In this document: positions 38,622-48,424 of the stretch, one piece after another
How the letters are laid out: the number at the start of each line of letters is the position of its first letter
Position numbering within the stretch: position 1 is the stretch's first letter
Position numbers and translations under genes: made by a program
Source: Leishmania donovani
Lineage: Eukaryota > Euglenozoa > Kinetoplastea > Trypanosomatida > Trypanosomatidae
Assembly (NCBI RefSeq): GCF_000227135.1
Contig: NC_018256.1
Coordinates: forward strand, 888,377 to 952,376
Direction of reading: 5' to 3'
Length of the DNA stretch: 64,000 bases
Notes under the pieces: generated by a model
The model's input: only the letters and a program-made list of their open reading frames with translations
Told to the model about the DNA's origin: nothing
Database searches by the model: none

Positions 38622-41600
38622 CTATGCGGTCAGCTCCGCACGCTTCCGGAAGTCTTCCTTCATGGCTGCCTCCAGCTCCTTGCACAGCTGCCGATAGCGA
38701 CCAGCGGTGTGGGAGGCACGCAAGTAGTCGCTTTCCGGGCGGAGCACGGCATGCGCCGCGGCTTGAGCGGCTGGGCTGAGCTGTGGCAGCATGCGCACCC
38801 AGTTGAGAAAAAAATCGACCTCGTTGATGTCATCAATTGGGCTCTCATAGTCGTCACCCTCGTCCAGCTCGACGCCCGCCTGCGCGGCTGCTAGATCGTC
38901 GTCCATGTCCTCCAACGCGTCCTCGCAGGCCTCCATAGTGTCATCGCCGCCGTCCACGCCTAGCACTGCCTCGTCGCTGATCTCACAGTCCTCGATGTCT
39001 TCCTCGACGCCAAGCCTAATCTTCTCCAGATTTGCCTCCGACGTCGCACATCGGGGTGCGTAGGTTGCTTCGTTGGTGAAAATGCAGTACTGAACAAGGC
39101 GCGTCAGAGGATCCAAATAACGAAAAGCGAAGTCTGCCCGCTGCGGCGGCGGCGGCGGCGTGGCGAGGTGCGGGTCGGTGGCGTATGCGAGCAGCGAGGA
39201 CAGGCCAAGGATGGTCACCTTTCGCGTCAGCAGCGACAGGTTCTCGACTACCTCCCCTGCGTCGTCCTTCTTCACCTTCTTTTTGCGACGGCCGGCACTG
39301 CTAGCCCCAGACGCGGAGAAAGAGGCGCCATCATCGATGCAACCTCGGAAGAGGAACAGGAGACCATCGAAGAAGCTGGGGTAGGCGTTGACCTGCACAA
39401 TAACGTTAAAGGTGGCTGCGGCGTCGTAGTAGAAGCAGTCCAGCAGCGCCGCGATGACCCAGATGCGCACACGCACGTCACCACCCTGAATGTCGGGGTG
39501 AAGCAAGGACTTCAGGAGCAGTCCCACAAACTGCGAAAGGTACGGGTCGAACAGCCCGGGGTGCTCCGTGTCTGCCTTGGCCGTGTGAAGCATGGCTTCG
39601 ATGAGCTGCGCCGGTGCCATCTGGCACTCCGCTACGCACACCACGCCCCCAATCAGCATCTTCTCGCACGTTTTGTAGGTGGCGGTCATCAAAGCTGTGT
39701 CGCCGAGGAACTCGACCGGGGCACCAGAGACGAAGTTGTCCAGCACTTCCTCAATCGAGTTAAAGAAGTCGACGCCGATGCCGGAATCCACCAGTGCGTA
39801 GATGAGAGGCAACAGCTCCCAGCACTCCGGTGGGATCGGCTTGGAGAAGTAGAGAACGTGCAGCAAGATCGACAGCGTCTTCTCCATCATGTCGAAGCTG
39901 TCAGGCTGCTGCAGTACATGCTTCACCAGACGCAGCGCGTCAACGCGCACGCTCGTGAACGCTGCGTCATTTTCTCCGCAGCTCGTGACAACGGTGAGGA
40001 CCGCGTCCAGCAGCGCATCCGCGCTGAACGCGGCCTGCTCGTACACGCTCACACCCATCTCGTCGTCGCCCAGGCCGCCGTTCCCGTCTGCCTCCTGCAG
40101 CTCCATGTCATGCATGGCCGCCAAAAAATGTTGGACGAGGGTGTGGGCCAGCTTTCCCATTACCGGCGTCATCTCCGGCGCAAACTGCGTGGTCAGGTGC
40201 AGGATCACCAGCGGCACAAAGGTGGTCTGCACCTTGCCGAGAAACGCGAGACATTCCTCAACGAGCGGGACAACGATCGGCTTCAGGTACTGCCGCGCGC
40301 GCTTCAGCTCCAGCAACGTGCACATGGCATCAATGCCGGCCAGCCGCACTCGCATGTCGGCGTCCTGAATGAGGCCACACATCATCTGAATAAAGGAGGC
40401 GAAGTCTGCCTCTGATGGCATGAGCACCTTGCTGTAGCGTTGACACACGACGATGGCCTTGCAGCGAACGCCAACACACGGAGTCGACGGCTGCAGGAAC
40501 GGGGCGACGTAGCGTACGAGCACCTGCGCCATTTGCCCCTCCCAAATCGCGGGCACCTCCTTTAGAAACTTGCGCAGGATGGAGAGCAGGTGCAGGAAGC
40601 CAAACAGGCGCGCCTTGCCGGCCTCCGTCGTGAGGTCCGCGGACTCGAAGCCGGCCGTGAGAATGCCGAGCAGCGCCTGCAGCAGCGGCGCAGGATCGTG
40701 AAACTTCTTCTTGCTACTCAGAAGCGCCAAAATCGTATTGGAGGCGGCCTGGCGCGTCGACAACTCAGCGTTGCCTAAGCTCTCATCCACCATATATTTG
40801 ACGTAGTCGGCCAGGTCGCCTTCATCGGCGAAGACCTCCTCGTCGACCTCATTGAAGCACATATACGGGAAAAGCAGCTGCTCGACCAGCTCCATCGCGT
40901 GCGGACGCAGGTGCTGCGTGTAGAGAGTCTCATCCAAAGTGCACAGCTTCACGTAGCGCAGCGCAAACATCTCTGACTTTTGATGCGTGCGCCGATCCGT
41001 CGACGACACACACAGTTGCAGCCACTGCCTCCACGTGGAGAGGAAGGCGGCGCTGTGGGCCTGCAAGAAACGCTTCGCCACCGGGGCCGGCTTTTTGCGT
41101 CGCGTCGCGTCGTTGATGATGGAGTACGAGACCATGGAAATGCGTTTGAGACACTTGACGTACTCTCCGTACACCGTGCCGCCTGCGGCCAGCGCGGCCT
41201 CGTAGTGCTGCTGAGGAAAGGCCAGCATGAGCTGAAAGAGTCCATCCAACGCGTCGCCGCTCATCTCCTTTGAGCTCGTCAGCTGCAGCCCACTCTCCAC
41301 AATACACTCGCTCAGCTTGAAGACCAAACGGTACACACGCATGTCGTCGTACCCAACGTACTCCGGCAGCTTGCGCACCAGCACCGCACACACCTGCAGC
41401 TTCAGCGGCGTAGGCTCGAGCCCTGGTGTCTTGAAGCGCTTTGCGTACGCGTAAAGGAGCTCCAGCGCCCCCAGGGACTCATCCACGCCGACGGCGTTCA
41501 GGTCACGGTCAATAAAAGGCATCAGCTCCCCAAGATAGTTCCACTCAAATCCGCTCGTCACATTCATGATGCACGCTCGCAGAACGCGGCGGTGCCTCTC

Positions 41601-41903
41601 CGACACGCGGAACATGCCAGCGAACAGCAGCGACTCCATCTCTGCCAAAAAGCCGGGCGTGTTGGTCACGACGTCGTCTCCGATGAGGTGGAGCATGGCG
41701 TTCTTGGCAAACAGCAGCGCGGAAAGGCTCTGCTCTGCAGGCAACGAGGGCTCAACACCGGTGCGCAGCAGTGTGAGGAGGCAGGTGGGCCCCGTCTCTG
41801 GAGACTGCATTGCCGCCTCCAACTCCGTCGTCGCCCGCGTCCGTTCATCTTTGCTTCCGTGGTAGGCGAGCTGGAGCAGCTGGAGCACGTCCACAGAGGC
41901 CAT
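38622..41903 (-). CDS. Importin-7/8-type karyopherin beta
   Basis: 1093 residues from a true ATG. The N-terminus (LLQLAYHGSKDERTRATTELEAAM) fits the importin-beta N-terminal domain that contacts RanGTP. HEAT-type helices fill the rest. FPYMCFNEVDEEVFADEGDLADYVKY (around 345-370) matches the conserved importin-7/8 (Nmd5/Sxm1) segment with an acidic loop. Near the C-terminus an acidic stretch (residues about 985-1050) ends in DDYESPIDDINEVDFFLNW, again as in importin-7. It would carry ribosomal proteins, histones or other cargo into the nucleus. No RNA or catalytic domain was seen. CSE1/exportin-2 and RanBP-type paralogues are alternative assignments, less likely because of the C-terminal acidic segment. 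Confidence 0.88.
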   Translation of the reverse strand: MASVDVLQLLQLAYHGSKDERTRATTELEAAMQSPETGPTCLLTLLRTGVEPSLPAEQSLSALLFAKNAMLHLIGDDVVTNTPGFLAEMESLLFAGMFRVSERHRRVLRACIMNVTSGFEWNYLGELMPFIDRDLNAVGVDESLGALELLYAYAKRFKTPGLEPTPLKLQVCAVLVRKLPEYVGYDDMRVYRLVFKLSECIVESGLQLTSSKEMSGDALDGLFQLMLAFPQQHYEAALAAGGTVYGEYVKCLKRISMVSYSIINDATRRKKPAPVAKRFLQAHSAAFLSTWRQWLQLCVSSTDRRTHQKSEMFALRYVKLCTLDETLYTQHLRPHAMELVEQLLFPYMCFNEVDEEVFADEGDLADYVKYMVDESLGNAELSTRQAASNTILALLSSKKKFHDPAPLLQALLGILTAGFESADLTTEAGKARLFGFLHLLSILRKFLKEVPAIWEGQMAQVLVRYVAPFLQPSTPCVGVRCKAIVVCQRYSKVLMPSEADFASFIQMMCGLIQDADMRVRLAGIDAMCTLLELKRARQYLKPIVVPLVEECLAFLGKVQTTFVPLVILHLTTQFAPEMTPVMGKLAHTLVQHFLAAMHDMELQEADGNGGLGDDEMGVSVYEQAAFSADALLDAVLTVVTSCGENDAAFTSVRVDALRLVKHVLQQPDSFDMMEKTLSILLHVLYFSKPIPPECWELLPLIYALVDSGIGVDFFNSIEEVLDNFVSGAPVEFLGDTALMTATYKTCEKMLIGGVVCVAECQMAPAQLIEAMLHTAKADTEHPGLFDPYLSQFVGLLLKSLLHPDIQGGDVRVRIWVIAALLDCFYYDAAATFNVIVQVNAYPSFFDGLLFLFRGCIDDGASFSASGASSAGRRKKKVKKDDAGEVVENLSLLTRKVTILGLSSLLAYATDPHLATPPPPPQRADFAFRYLDPLTRLVQYCIFTNEATYAPRCATSEANLEKIRLGVEEDIEDCEISDEAVLGVDGGDDTMEACEDALEDMDDDLAAAQAGVELDEGDDYESPIDDINEVDFFLNWVRMLPQLSPAAQAAAHAVLRPESDYLRASHTAGRYRQLCKELEAAMKEDFRKRAELTA

Positions 41904-42837
41904 GGGCGCCTGCTTTACACGTCACTTTCCTTTTCTGTGGTGGTTCTCGGGTGCACTTGGTGGAATGCACTCGCATGCTGTCAGAAAAGCAGGGGCAGGG
42001 GGGGGAGAGGAGGAGGGGGATGAGGAAGGGGTATGATGGGGTGAAGGAAGTGGATGCACAATGATAAAGCACAACAGACATCCACGTGGCGGAGAGGGCG
42101 TTGGATCAGAAGCAGTAGCAGCATTGAGCGACACAGAACAGCAAAAGGCAGACAGCAACTCCCTGCCATCGATCCATCTGGTGTGTGAGAGAGAGAGACA
42201 GAGAGACATAGTGCAGTATACACGAATATTCTGTCTTCGTTGAGGAGGCTCGAAAATGGGAGCTGCTGGAAAGAGCTGACGAGAAGGCAGCGATTACATT
42301 GGGCCGTGCCCCCCTCCCTCCGTTCCCCTCCCCTCTTGCTCCGCTTGTTCCGCCTTCCTGATGAAGGCGTTTTTTGTTGATGTTGCTGTTTTTCTGGTGC
42401 ATTCCAGTATTCCGTCCGCCTACTCTCCCTCTCTCACAACACGAGACGTACTCGACTGTTCGTCGCAAGCGCACGCCTGCACGCATGTGAAGTAGGCGCC
42501 GTGAGAGAGGACTGGCGAAGAAAGAGAGAAGAAAAAAAAAGAGGCCTAAAGGGCCGTGTTCAATCGGAAGAGAAAGCACGCACGCACACAGAAACACACA
42601 GACAGACAGACGAGTAGCTGCTGCTGCTGCGCCGAGTTCCATCGATATTGTTTCGCGTGAGGCGTGAAAACAAGTGTATAGAAAGGGACTCTTTTTCTTT
42701 GTGCGCCGTTTCAAGGGGGTGCGCAAGAGGCACCTTGAGACGAAGAGCAGACCGGGAGGAGGGAGTGGGTAGTGGTCAGATGGCCCCCGTCGCTTGTCTC
42801 TCGTACATGGCCATATCGCCGATCCGTTCCTTCCATA
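41904..42837. other. Spacer upstream of importin gene
   Basis: 0.93 kb; contains the importin leader and the 3' UTR of the basic hypothetical gene. No gene seen. Confidence 0.6.
41978..42031 (-). promoter_or_regulatory. Predicted spliced-leader acceptor for the importin gene
   Basis: The complement of 41983-42031 is a long C/T tract; the first AG after it is at 41979-41978 (minus-strand CTGACAG). The leader would be about 75 nt. Confidence 0.6.
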
Positions 42838-44166
42838 TCACAGCGGCGCTTGAAAGGCGATGGCGGCATTGTACGTGACGGGGCGGTGCTGCGCGTTGAA
42901 CGGTGTCGTGTCCTCGGGAAAGCACGGGTCAAATACGACAGCATCGGTGCGGCTCTTGGTGGCTGCGTGATGAACAGCCGCCGTCCTACGGCTGCCTCGC
43001 CGCAGATTTGCCTTGCCCTTCGGCTTCCGCTGGCTGTGCGTAGCCGATGCGGCGCTTGCTCTACGGCTTGTCCCGCCCGCAAGAGCGCCTGGAGACGACC
43101 AAGGCAGCGTTTCGGCCGAAACGCTCGAGAAGGGCTCGGCTTCGCCGACACCAGTACCTCCTACGACGCCTTCAGCGTCGCTGGGCGAAGGCGGACCGCA
43201 TGATGCGACGCCATCGACTCCGGTCGTTGATGCTCGCTCTTTGCGAGAGGCGGGTTGCCAGCGTCGACGATGCGCAGTGCGCCTCTGGCTCTGCTTCGTC
43301 TCTCTGACTTTACGCCTTTTCTTTTGGCCTTCGGCGCCCAACGCGACACCGCGGCGGGTGCGGTGCGACGTGCCGCCGGTGCCTTCAAAGCGCACCTTCA
43401 CAATGCGCAGCGCGAGGACGCCTCTACAGCGCTGGACGCGAAGCAGCAGACACGAGGAGTAGTTGCGTCTGGGGGCAGATGCAGCCGTTGCGTTGCTTAC
43501 CCGACTTCGACGCTGGCGGGCGGCTAACGGAGTAACGGTTGCAGCATGGAAGTCCGAGATGGTAAGCGGAATCGTCACGCTCACGGGCGGACTTGCTCGC
43601 GTGCCACTCTCTCCTCCCTCCTCGCCCGTGACGGCGGTCTCGAGCTCTTCAATGACGTCGATCGACACTTCAGAGACACCAAGAGCTTGCTGAACACATG
43701 TCTCGATGGCGTTCGCGAAGGCACCGTCATCGTTCGCATCGGCTGAGTGCGCCACACCGTTGAGCTGAGAAAGGAGCGCCTCTACGGCGTCCGATCCTCC
43801 TAGCGCCTCCACCGCTTCCGCTAACGTCACTTCTTCCGGTGTCTGTGCCAGCTCTACCGACGCAGGAGGCACAGAGACGCGGAGCAGTTGCCTGAGAAGT
43901 GGGTGCGTTGTAGCAGCGTCTGCTGACCGAGACACTGACGCCACCGTGGCTACCGTGGTGGGTGCGGTGGTAGCAGCAGCAGCGGTGGTCGACTTCACTC
44001 GCGCAGGACGCAGAGAGGAGGCAGTCGTGACCGAGAGGCGCGGAAGCAGCGATGAGCGGTGCGCGGTCATTTTTCTATTCAGCGATTTCAACGGTGGTGC
44101 ATGCGCCGCTCCAAGCACCCTTCCCGCTGTCGACTCTGTTGTGATCAATGCTGGCGGTAGAGCCAT
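42838..44166 (-). CDS. Basic hypothetical protein
   Basis: 442 residues from the ATG at 44164-44166. The open frame continues upstream for 120 codons to a GTG but passes through a (CA)n repeat (VCVCVC) and a T-rich tract, which is leader sequence. The N-terminal third is Ala/Thr/Ser-rich. A more acidic, helical block (EEVTLAEAVEALGGSDAVEA, then ETCVQQALGVSEVSIDVIEE) lies around residues 110-180. The C-terminal part is strongly basic with nuclear-localisation-like clusters such as GQKKRRKVRETKQSQRR. No known domain. A nuclear or ribosome-associated role would fit the charge but is not shown. Confidence 0.7.
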   Translation of the reverse strand: MALPPALITTESTAGRVLGAAHAPPLKSLNRKMTAHRSSLLPRLSVTTASSLRPARVKSTTAAAATTAPTTVATVASVSRSADAATTHPLLRQLLRVSVPPASVELAQTPEEVTLAEAVEALGGSDAVEALLSQLNGVAHSADANDDGAFANAIETCVQQALGVSEVSIDVIEELETAVTGEEGGESGTRASPPVSVTIPLTISDFHAATVTPLAARQRRSRVSNATAASAPRRNYSSCLLLRVQRCRGVLALRIVKVRFEGTGGTSHRTRRGVALGAEGQKKRRKVRETKQSQRRTAHRRRWQPASRKERASTTGVDGVASCGPPSPSDAEGVVGGTGVGEAEPFSSVSAETLPWSSPGALAGGTSRRASAASATHSQRKPKGKANLRRGSRRTAAVHHAATKSRTDAVVFDPCFPEDTTPFNAQHRPVTYNAAIAFQAPL

Positions 44167-45052
44167 CTTGACAGAAACCAAAAAAAAAGTAAAGAGGAAG
44201 AGACCGGAAGCGACACCAACAGCCTCAGCTCCACTGCTGCCTGTCTCAGTGCTTCGGTGTGCACTTGTGCGGAGAGAAAAGCGGCGAGCATAGAAGAGAA
44301 GGAGGGGTGTGCCGGGGGTGGACAGCGGTGGCCCGGAGGAGGGCGAAACAACAAGCAAACACACACACACACACACAAGACAACCAACAAAAGGGGGAAA
44401 AAGATCATCAGCTGCCTCCAGATATGAGGAGGAGGGTGTTAGGGAGGCGGCGTCCCTTCGAGTGCAAGTGCACGCCAATGCACTCGAGTTGTTCACCACA
44501 GCGTGGTCACGGCACCCCGTCTGCACGTGCGGGCGTTACATGGGAGATGCGCCTTCTGGATCAAAACCATGACATCTACGCTGCGAGCGGGATGGGGGCC
44601 GAGAGAGCGAAGAGCGAATGCGTCGAGCTCGTGTGTGCGCGATTCGTGGGCCAATGAGCATCTCTGTGAAGAGAGCGAGCGAGCGAGGAAATCAATAAAA
44701 AGAAAAGGATTACAGATTGAGTGCCTCGGGCAAGGCGTGGGGCCACCCCTCTGTTCCGTGTTTTCGCCCCGCAATTCCCCACCGCGGCTCACACACTGGC
44801 AAACCATCCTACGCCCTATCCTTCTCCTCTCTCCCTATCCGTCTTCCTCGCCGGCGATACTCGTTCAGGCGCGCCAGCGCTGTCGTTGACAGGTGGGAGG
44901 CGAGAAGCCTTGTCGTATAACCCATATCGGAGACGCAAACAAAAAAAATCAGCTGCAAGAGCTGCTGGCGCAGCGTACGAGGTCGCCCAGCTCACTCGCA
45001 TGCAAAAAGAGAAGAGGAGGAAAAGACCCTGCGCGACAACTCCAGAGGACAC
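44167..45052. other. Spacer with (CA)n at 44359-44377
   Basis: 0.89 kb, no gene seen. It holds the leader of the basic hypothetical gene and the 3' UTR of the dehydrogenase gene. Confidence 0.6.
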
Positions 45053-46408
45053 TCACGAGAGGGAGAAGAGGCGACCGTCGATCAACTCTTTCGTCGCGAA
45101 GTAGTCCACTGTTTCCGTCCACATCCATTGCTGCTTCGCATGCGATAACGACACAGCCGGGCCCGGTATGCCAGGGAACAACGTGGAGTTCTTGAAGCCG
45201 GAACGCTGGCGCGCGTTGTTCACCATGTCGCGGTAATAAATGGTCTGATCCTGACCCATTCGAAAAAAGTGGCCGTTGGAGTGCTCGTGGCGACGCGAGA
45301 GGGCGAGGTCGACCACGTACATGGAGGCAATCACCGGTGTCATGCGCAGCAGTGCTGCCGCCTCACCGTCGAGCAGCCATTGCAGCGGGAGTTGGCTGTT
45401 TGGTATGATTCGGCTGCGAATCGGCCCGGGGTGCAACACGTTCACAGTGCAGGTCGCTGCCAAGATCCGGTGCCGTTCAACAAAGCGAGCCAGCGAGAAG
45501 GCGAAAAGCAGCTCCGACATCTTCGCGTTGCCGTACCCGTCGAAGCGGCTGAAACAGTGCTCCAGCTCCTCCTGGCTGCTCCATTCGTGGAAGGTGGACG
45601 CCGCCGTTGGGTTGGCCGTCGCCGCTGCCGCAGATGTCAACACGACCATCCGCCACGGGGGCGGCAGCGCCACGGCCATCGACTGCGAGCGAGAGCTCTG
45701 CAAGCGGCATTGTAGCAGCCGGAGCATCAGCAGACTGTGCCCAACATGATGCGTGGCGAACTGCTCCTCGAGATGCTGCTGCGACAGCCGCGGCGGGCTG
45801 CACATGGGGCCGGCGTTGCAGATGATGATGCGCAGCGCTGGGTCTGCCGCGACAGCGTCGCTGAAGTTGCAGACAGCCGCCGTGTCACTCATGTCGCACG
45901 CGTGAACAAACATACGCCCCACTTGCCCATTCCACTCCTTATGCAACAACAATTGACGGTCGGCAGCGCTCGCGAGGAGGTAGCGTGATCGCTCGGCCTG
46001 CCGCCCATTGCGCGCCACTCCGTGCACGTTCACGCCGCTGAGGAGCAAGTTGAGCGCAGTGTAAAAGCCGATGCCGCCATACGACACGCCAGTGACGATC
46101 GCTGACGGGCCGGCGCCCACCTCGTTGAGGCCGGCCCACAGCCGGCGGTCAATGAAGGAGCGGTTCAGCTGAAGAAAGATCGTCTTCTCGTTGGCCGTGC
46201 TGTGGCGTGGTGATGAGGCGGCCAGCTGCATGACCAAGTCACCGCGCATCAGTGACGCTGCCCGGTTCCGTTTGCCGAGCCAGACTCGTCCAGTGCGGAT
46301 GTACATGATATAGTGGTCCGCAATGGCGATGAAGACGCCGCGGAGGAGAAACAGGAAAAACTCCCACGTCCACGACACCCTGCAAAGGATGTCATGCAAG
46401 TGCCACAT
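45053..46408 (-). CDS. Membrane-anchored short-chain dehydrogenase/reductase
   Basis: 451 residues from the ATG at 46406-46408; upstream codons lead only to a TTG and read through a GGGG/CA-rich leader. Residues 12-38 (SWTWEFFLFLLRGVFIAIAD) are hydrophobic and should anchor the protein in a membrane. The Rossmann core follows: TGVSYGGIG (106-114, NAD(P) loop), CDMSD (171-175), NAG (198-200), VVLTS with catalytic Ser259, YGNAK with Tyr292 and Lys296, and HPGPIRS (326-332). This is the classical SDR active site, complete. Layout resembles retinol-dehydrogenase or WWOX-like SDRs acting on lipophilic substrates. The substrate is unknown. Confidence 0.88.
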   Translation of the reverse strand: MWHLHDILCRVSWTWEFFLFLLRGVFIAIADHYIMYIRTGRVWLGKRNRAASLMRGDLVMQLAASSPRHSTANEKTIFLQLNRSFIDRRLWAGLNEVGAGPSAIVTGVSYGGIGFYTALNLLLSGVNVHGVARNGRQAERSRYLLASAADRQLLLHKEWNGQVGRMFVHACDMSDTAAVCNFSDAVAADPALRIIICNAGPMCSPPRLSQQHLEEQFATHHVGHSLLMLRLLQCRLQSSRSQSMAVALPPPWRMVVLTSAAAATANPTAASTFHEWSSQEELEHCFSRFDGYGNAKMSELLFAFSLARFVERHRILAATCTVNVLHPGPIRSRIIPNSQLPLQWLLDGEAAALLRMTPVIASMYVVDLALSRRHEHSNGHFFRMGQDQTIYYRDMVNNARQRSGFKNSTLFPGIPGPAVSLSHAKQQWMWTETVDYFATKELIDGRLFSLS

Positions 46409-48424
46409 CAGAGTACTCAGGAGCGCGCGGAATGCACGTCTCTGTGAGCGTGATGACAGGCGAGGGAGGAAGGGGAAGGGGTTAGTCCTCAGTGATACTA
46501 GGCACAGAAAGAAGCAGGGAAGGTGGCACGGTGCCAAGAAGGGAGACGCACTCAAAGAATCGTTGCACTGAGCACGGCAGAGTAAAGCCGGAGTGTTGAC
46601 ATAACGGGAAACGTGTAAACACCCTCCCCCCCCACACACACACACATAGACGCGCGCGCGAAGCGGTACACGCAATGACTAAACGCGGCCGAGTATCTGA
46701 AGATGTCGCGCTACGTGATGGCAGAGGGGGGAGGAATGCAGTGGAGTCAATACAAAACAGAAAAAAAATGAGAAAAGGGCCCACAGAGACGTGGCAACGC
46801 GTGCGCTCGCCGAAGAGAAGGGGAGGGCTGGAGACGTTGCCAAGGCAGCACAACCCACACGTGCACCGACTCTGGCAACCTCCTCAACGAAAACACGCAG
46901 CAGCCACAACTGTCAACCGTCTCGTGAAGCGAAAAAGGCTGGGGAGTGGAAAAAGGCAAAAGAAAATAAACGAACAAAGAAGGGTCGACGCAATGTGATG
47001 ATGAGGGAGCAGGAGAGGGAGATGCGTGTATGTCCGTATGTGTATGTGTATGTGTATGTCGGCTGTGCTGGGAGGACACCTGCACACCTCTCCTCGCTCG
47101 ATGGGGGTGGTGGTGGTGAAGGGTGGAAACTGAGACTGACAGGGTGTGGTTCTTCGTCACAGCACTCCCCGAGACGACAACTACCGCCACCGCACTTTTG
47201 CCTTTCCGTCGTCGATTGAGCAGTGAAGCATACGATCACCTACCGCGGCAGATGTGTCACGACATCTGTGTAAGAGATGCTGATAACCTAGGCGACGTCT
47301 ACTGCGAACAGGAGCGAGGAGAGGTGCAGGCGTCGGTTCAAAGGGAAGGCCAACGCCCACGTATAAGAGGAAAAGGCAGAGATGCCACGGCGCCACCAAG
47401 ACAAGAGCCTGAAGGAGCTCGAGCACACACCAAAGATACTGTAGCCGGAGAGATGTCGATTGGAATGGGCTGGGGTGGTTGGGGTGGTGGTGAGGGTGGG
47501 TGGTGAAAGGCAGAGGCGGAGAGGGAACAAGCTATACACGGTGGCAACAAGAACCCGTAATGATACACGCACACGCGGGCACACAGAACGTGAGATGAGG
47601 TGGGGGATAGCGGGTGTGTGTGGGGGGGGGGCGCTGGAGGAGGGAAGGAAGGCGAATATGTTGCCTCAGCGTGGGTCCTGTCGGATTAAATAGTTGCGGT
47701 GGCTCCAAGCAAGCGTATTAGTGAAATAGTGATAATCGTTGTGTGAAGGCGAATCTTCATGGAGGGGGGTTGGGTGAGTTTTTTTTTTGGGGGGGGGGGC
47801 ACGGAACAGTGTGCGACGCATTGAGTTTCTGCCGTAAAAGAACAGCAGCCACAATACAGAGAGGAAAGCAAGAAGGGGGGGGGGCGAGTGTACATCCGTA
47901 AAAAAGCCATAAGCAGGCCGCCGGGGGACAACAGTGAAAATAATAACGAAAACGAGAAGGGTGAGTGAGAGGCGACGCGAGGGCGCGGCTTCAGAGCCAG
48001 GCTGGCCGGGCTCCAGAGGACATCAACCACTGGCGGAGATGCAGGCACAGAACGGCTTCTCGTCTTCCAGTTGTTTCATGCCTCTCACCGCATCTGCCCC
48101 CGCACTAGCTCACTTTGCTTCGTCTTCTTTTTTTTTTCGGTGTGAGTTCCCCTTGTGTGCATGTGTGTCCAGTCGCGTCACTTCTATAGGGGCCTGTGAT
48201 ACGTCAGCGTGATCTCTACCGCCCCTGCACGCAGACACAGCCTCCCCGCCTTCTCGTGTCAGCTGCGGGTCCTCCTGTACAGAAGGTTGCTCGTACAGTT
48301 AGCGAACATAAACGTGCTGGCTGGCCCACTTGTCGACGCGCATTCCTTACAGAGCCTCGAGGCTGCATTATCGCACCGTAGTTGTTTTCTCTGTTATTGA
48401 CTCCGTCACCGTTGTCGAGCCTGC
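46409..48424. other. Spacer behind the helicase gene
   Basis: 2.0 kb, no credible gene. Holds a (GTATGT)n run at about 47036-47058, a T9G12-type homopolymer junction near 47779-47800 and other G runs. Expected to be the helicase 3' UTR and dehydrogenase leader. Confidence 0.6.
46442..46481 (-). promoter_or_regulatory. Predicted spliced-leader acceptor for the dehydrogenase gene
   Basis: The complement of 46459-46481 is a C/T tract; the first AG on the minus strand is at 46443-46442, leaving a 33-nt leader before the ATG at 46408. This supports the shorter N-terminus chosen. Confidence 0.55.

Noticed and set aside
39168..40415. 415-residue plus-strand frame
   Set aside because: Exact antisense shadow of the importin gene; GC-rich third positions keep the opposite frame open.
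44167..44526. Extended N-terminus for the basic hypothetical protein
   Set aside because: Begins with GTG and runs through a (CA)n repeat and a T-rich tract; leader sequence is the simpler reading.
46409..46675. Extended N-terminus for the dehydrogenase
   Set aside because: Begins with TTG, reads through G/CA-rich leader, and a good splice acceptor (46442-46443) lies downstream of it.
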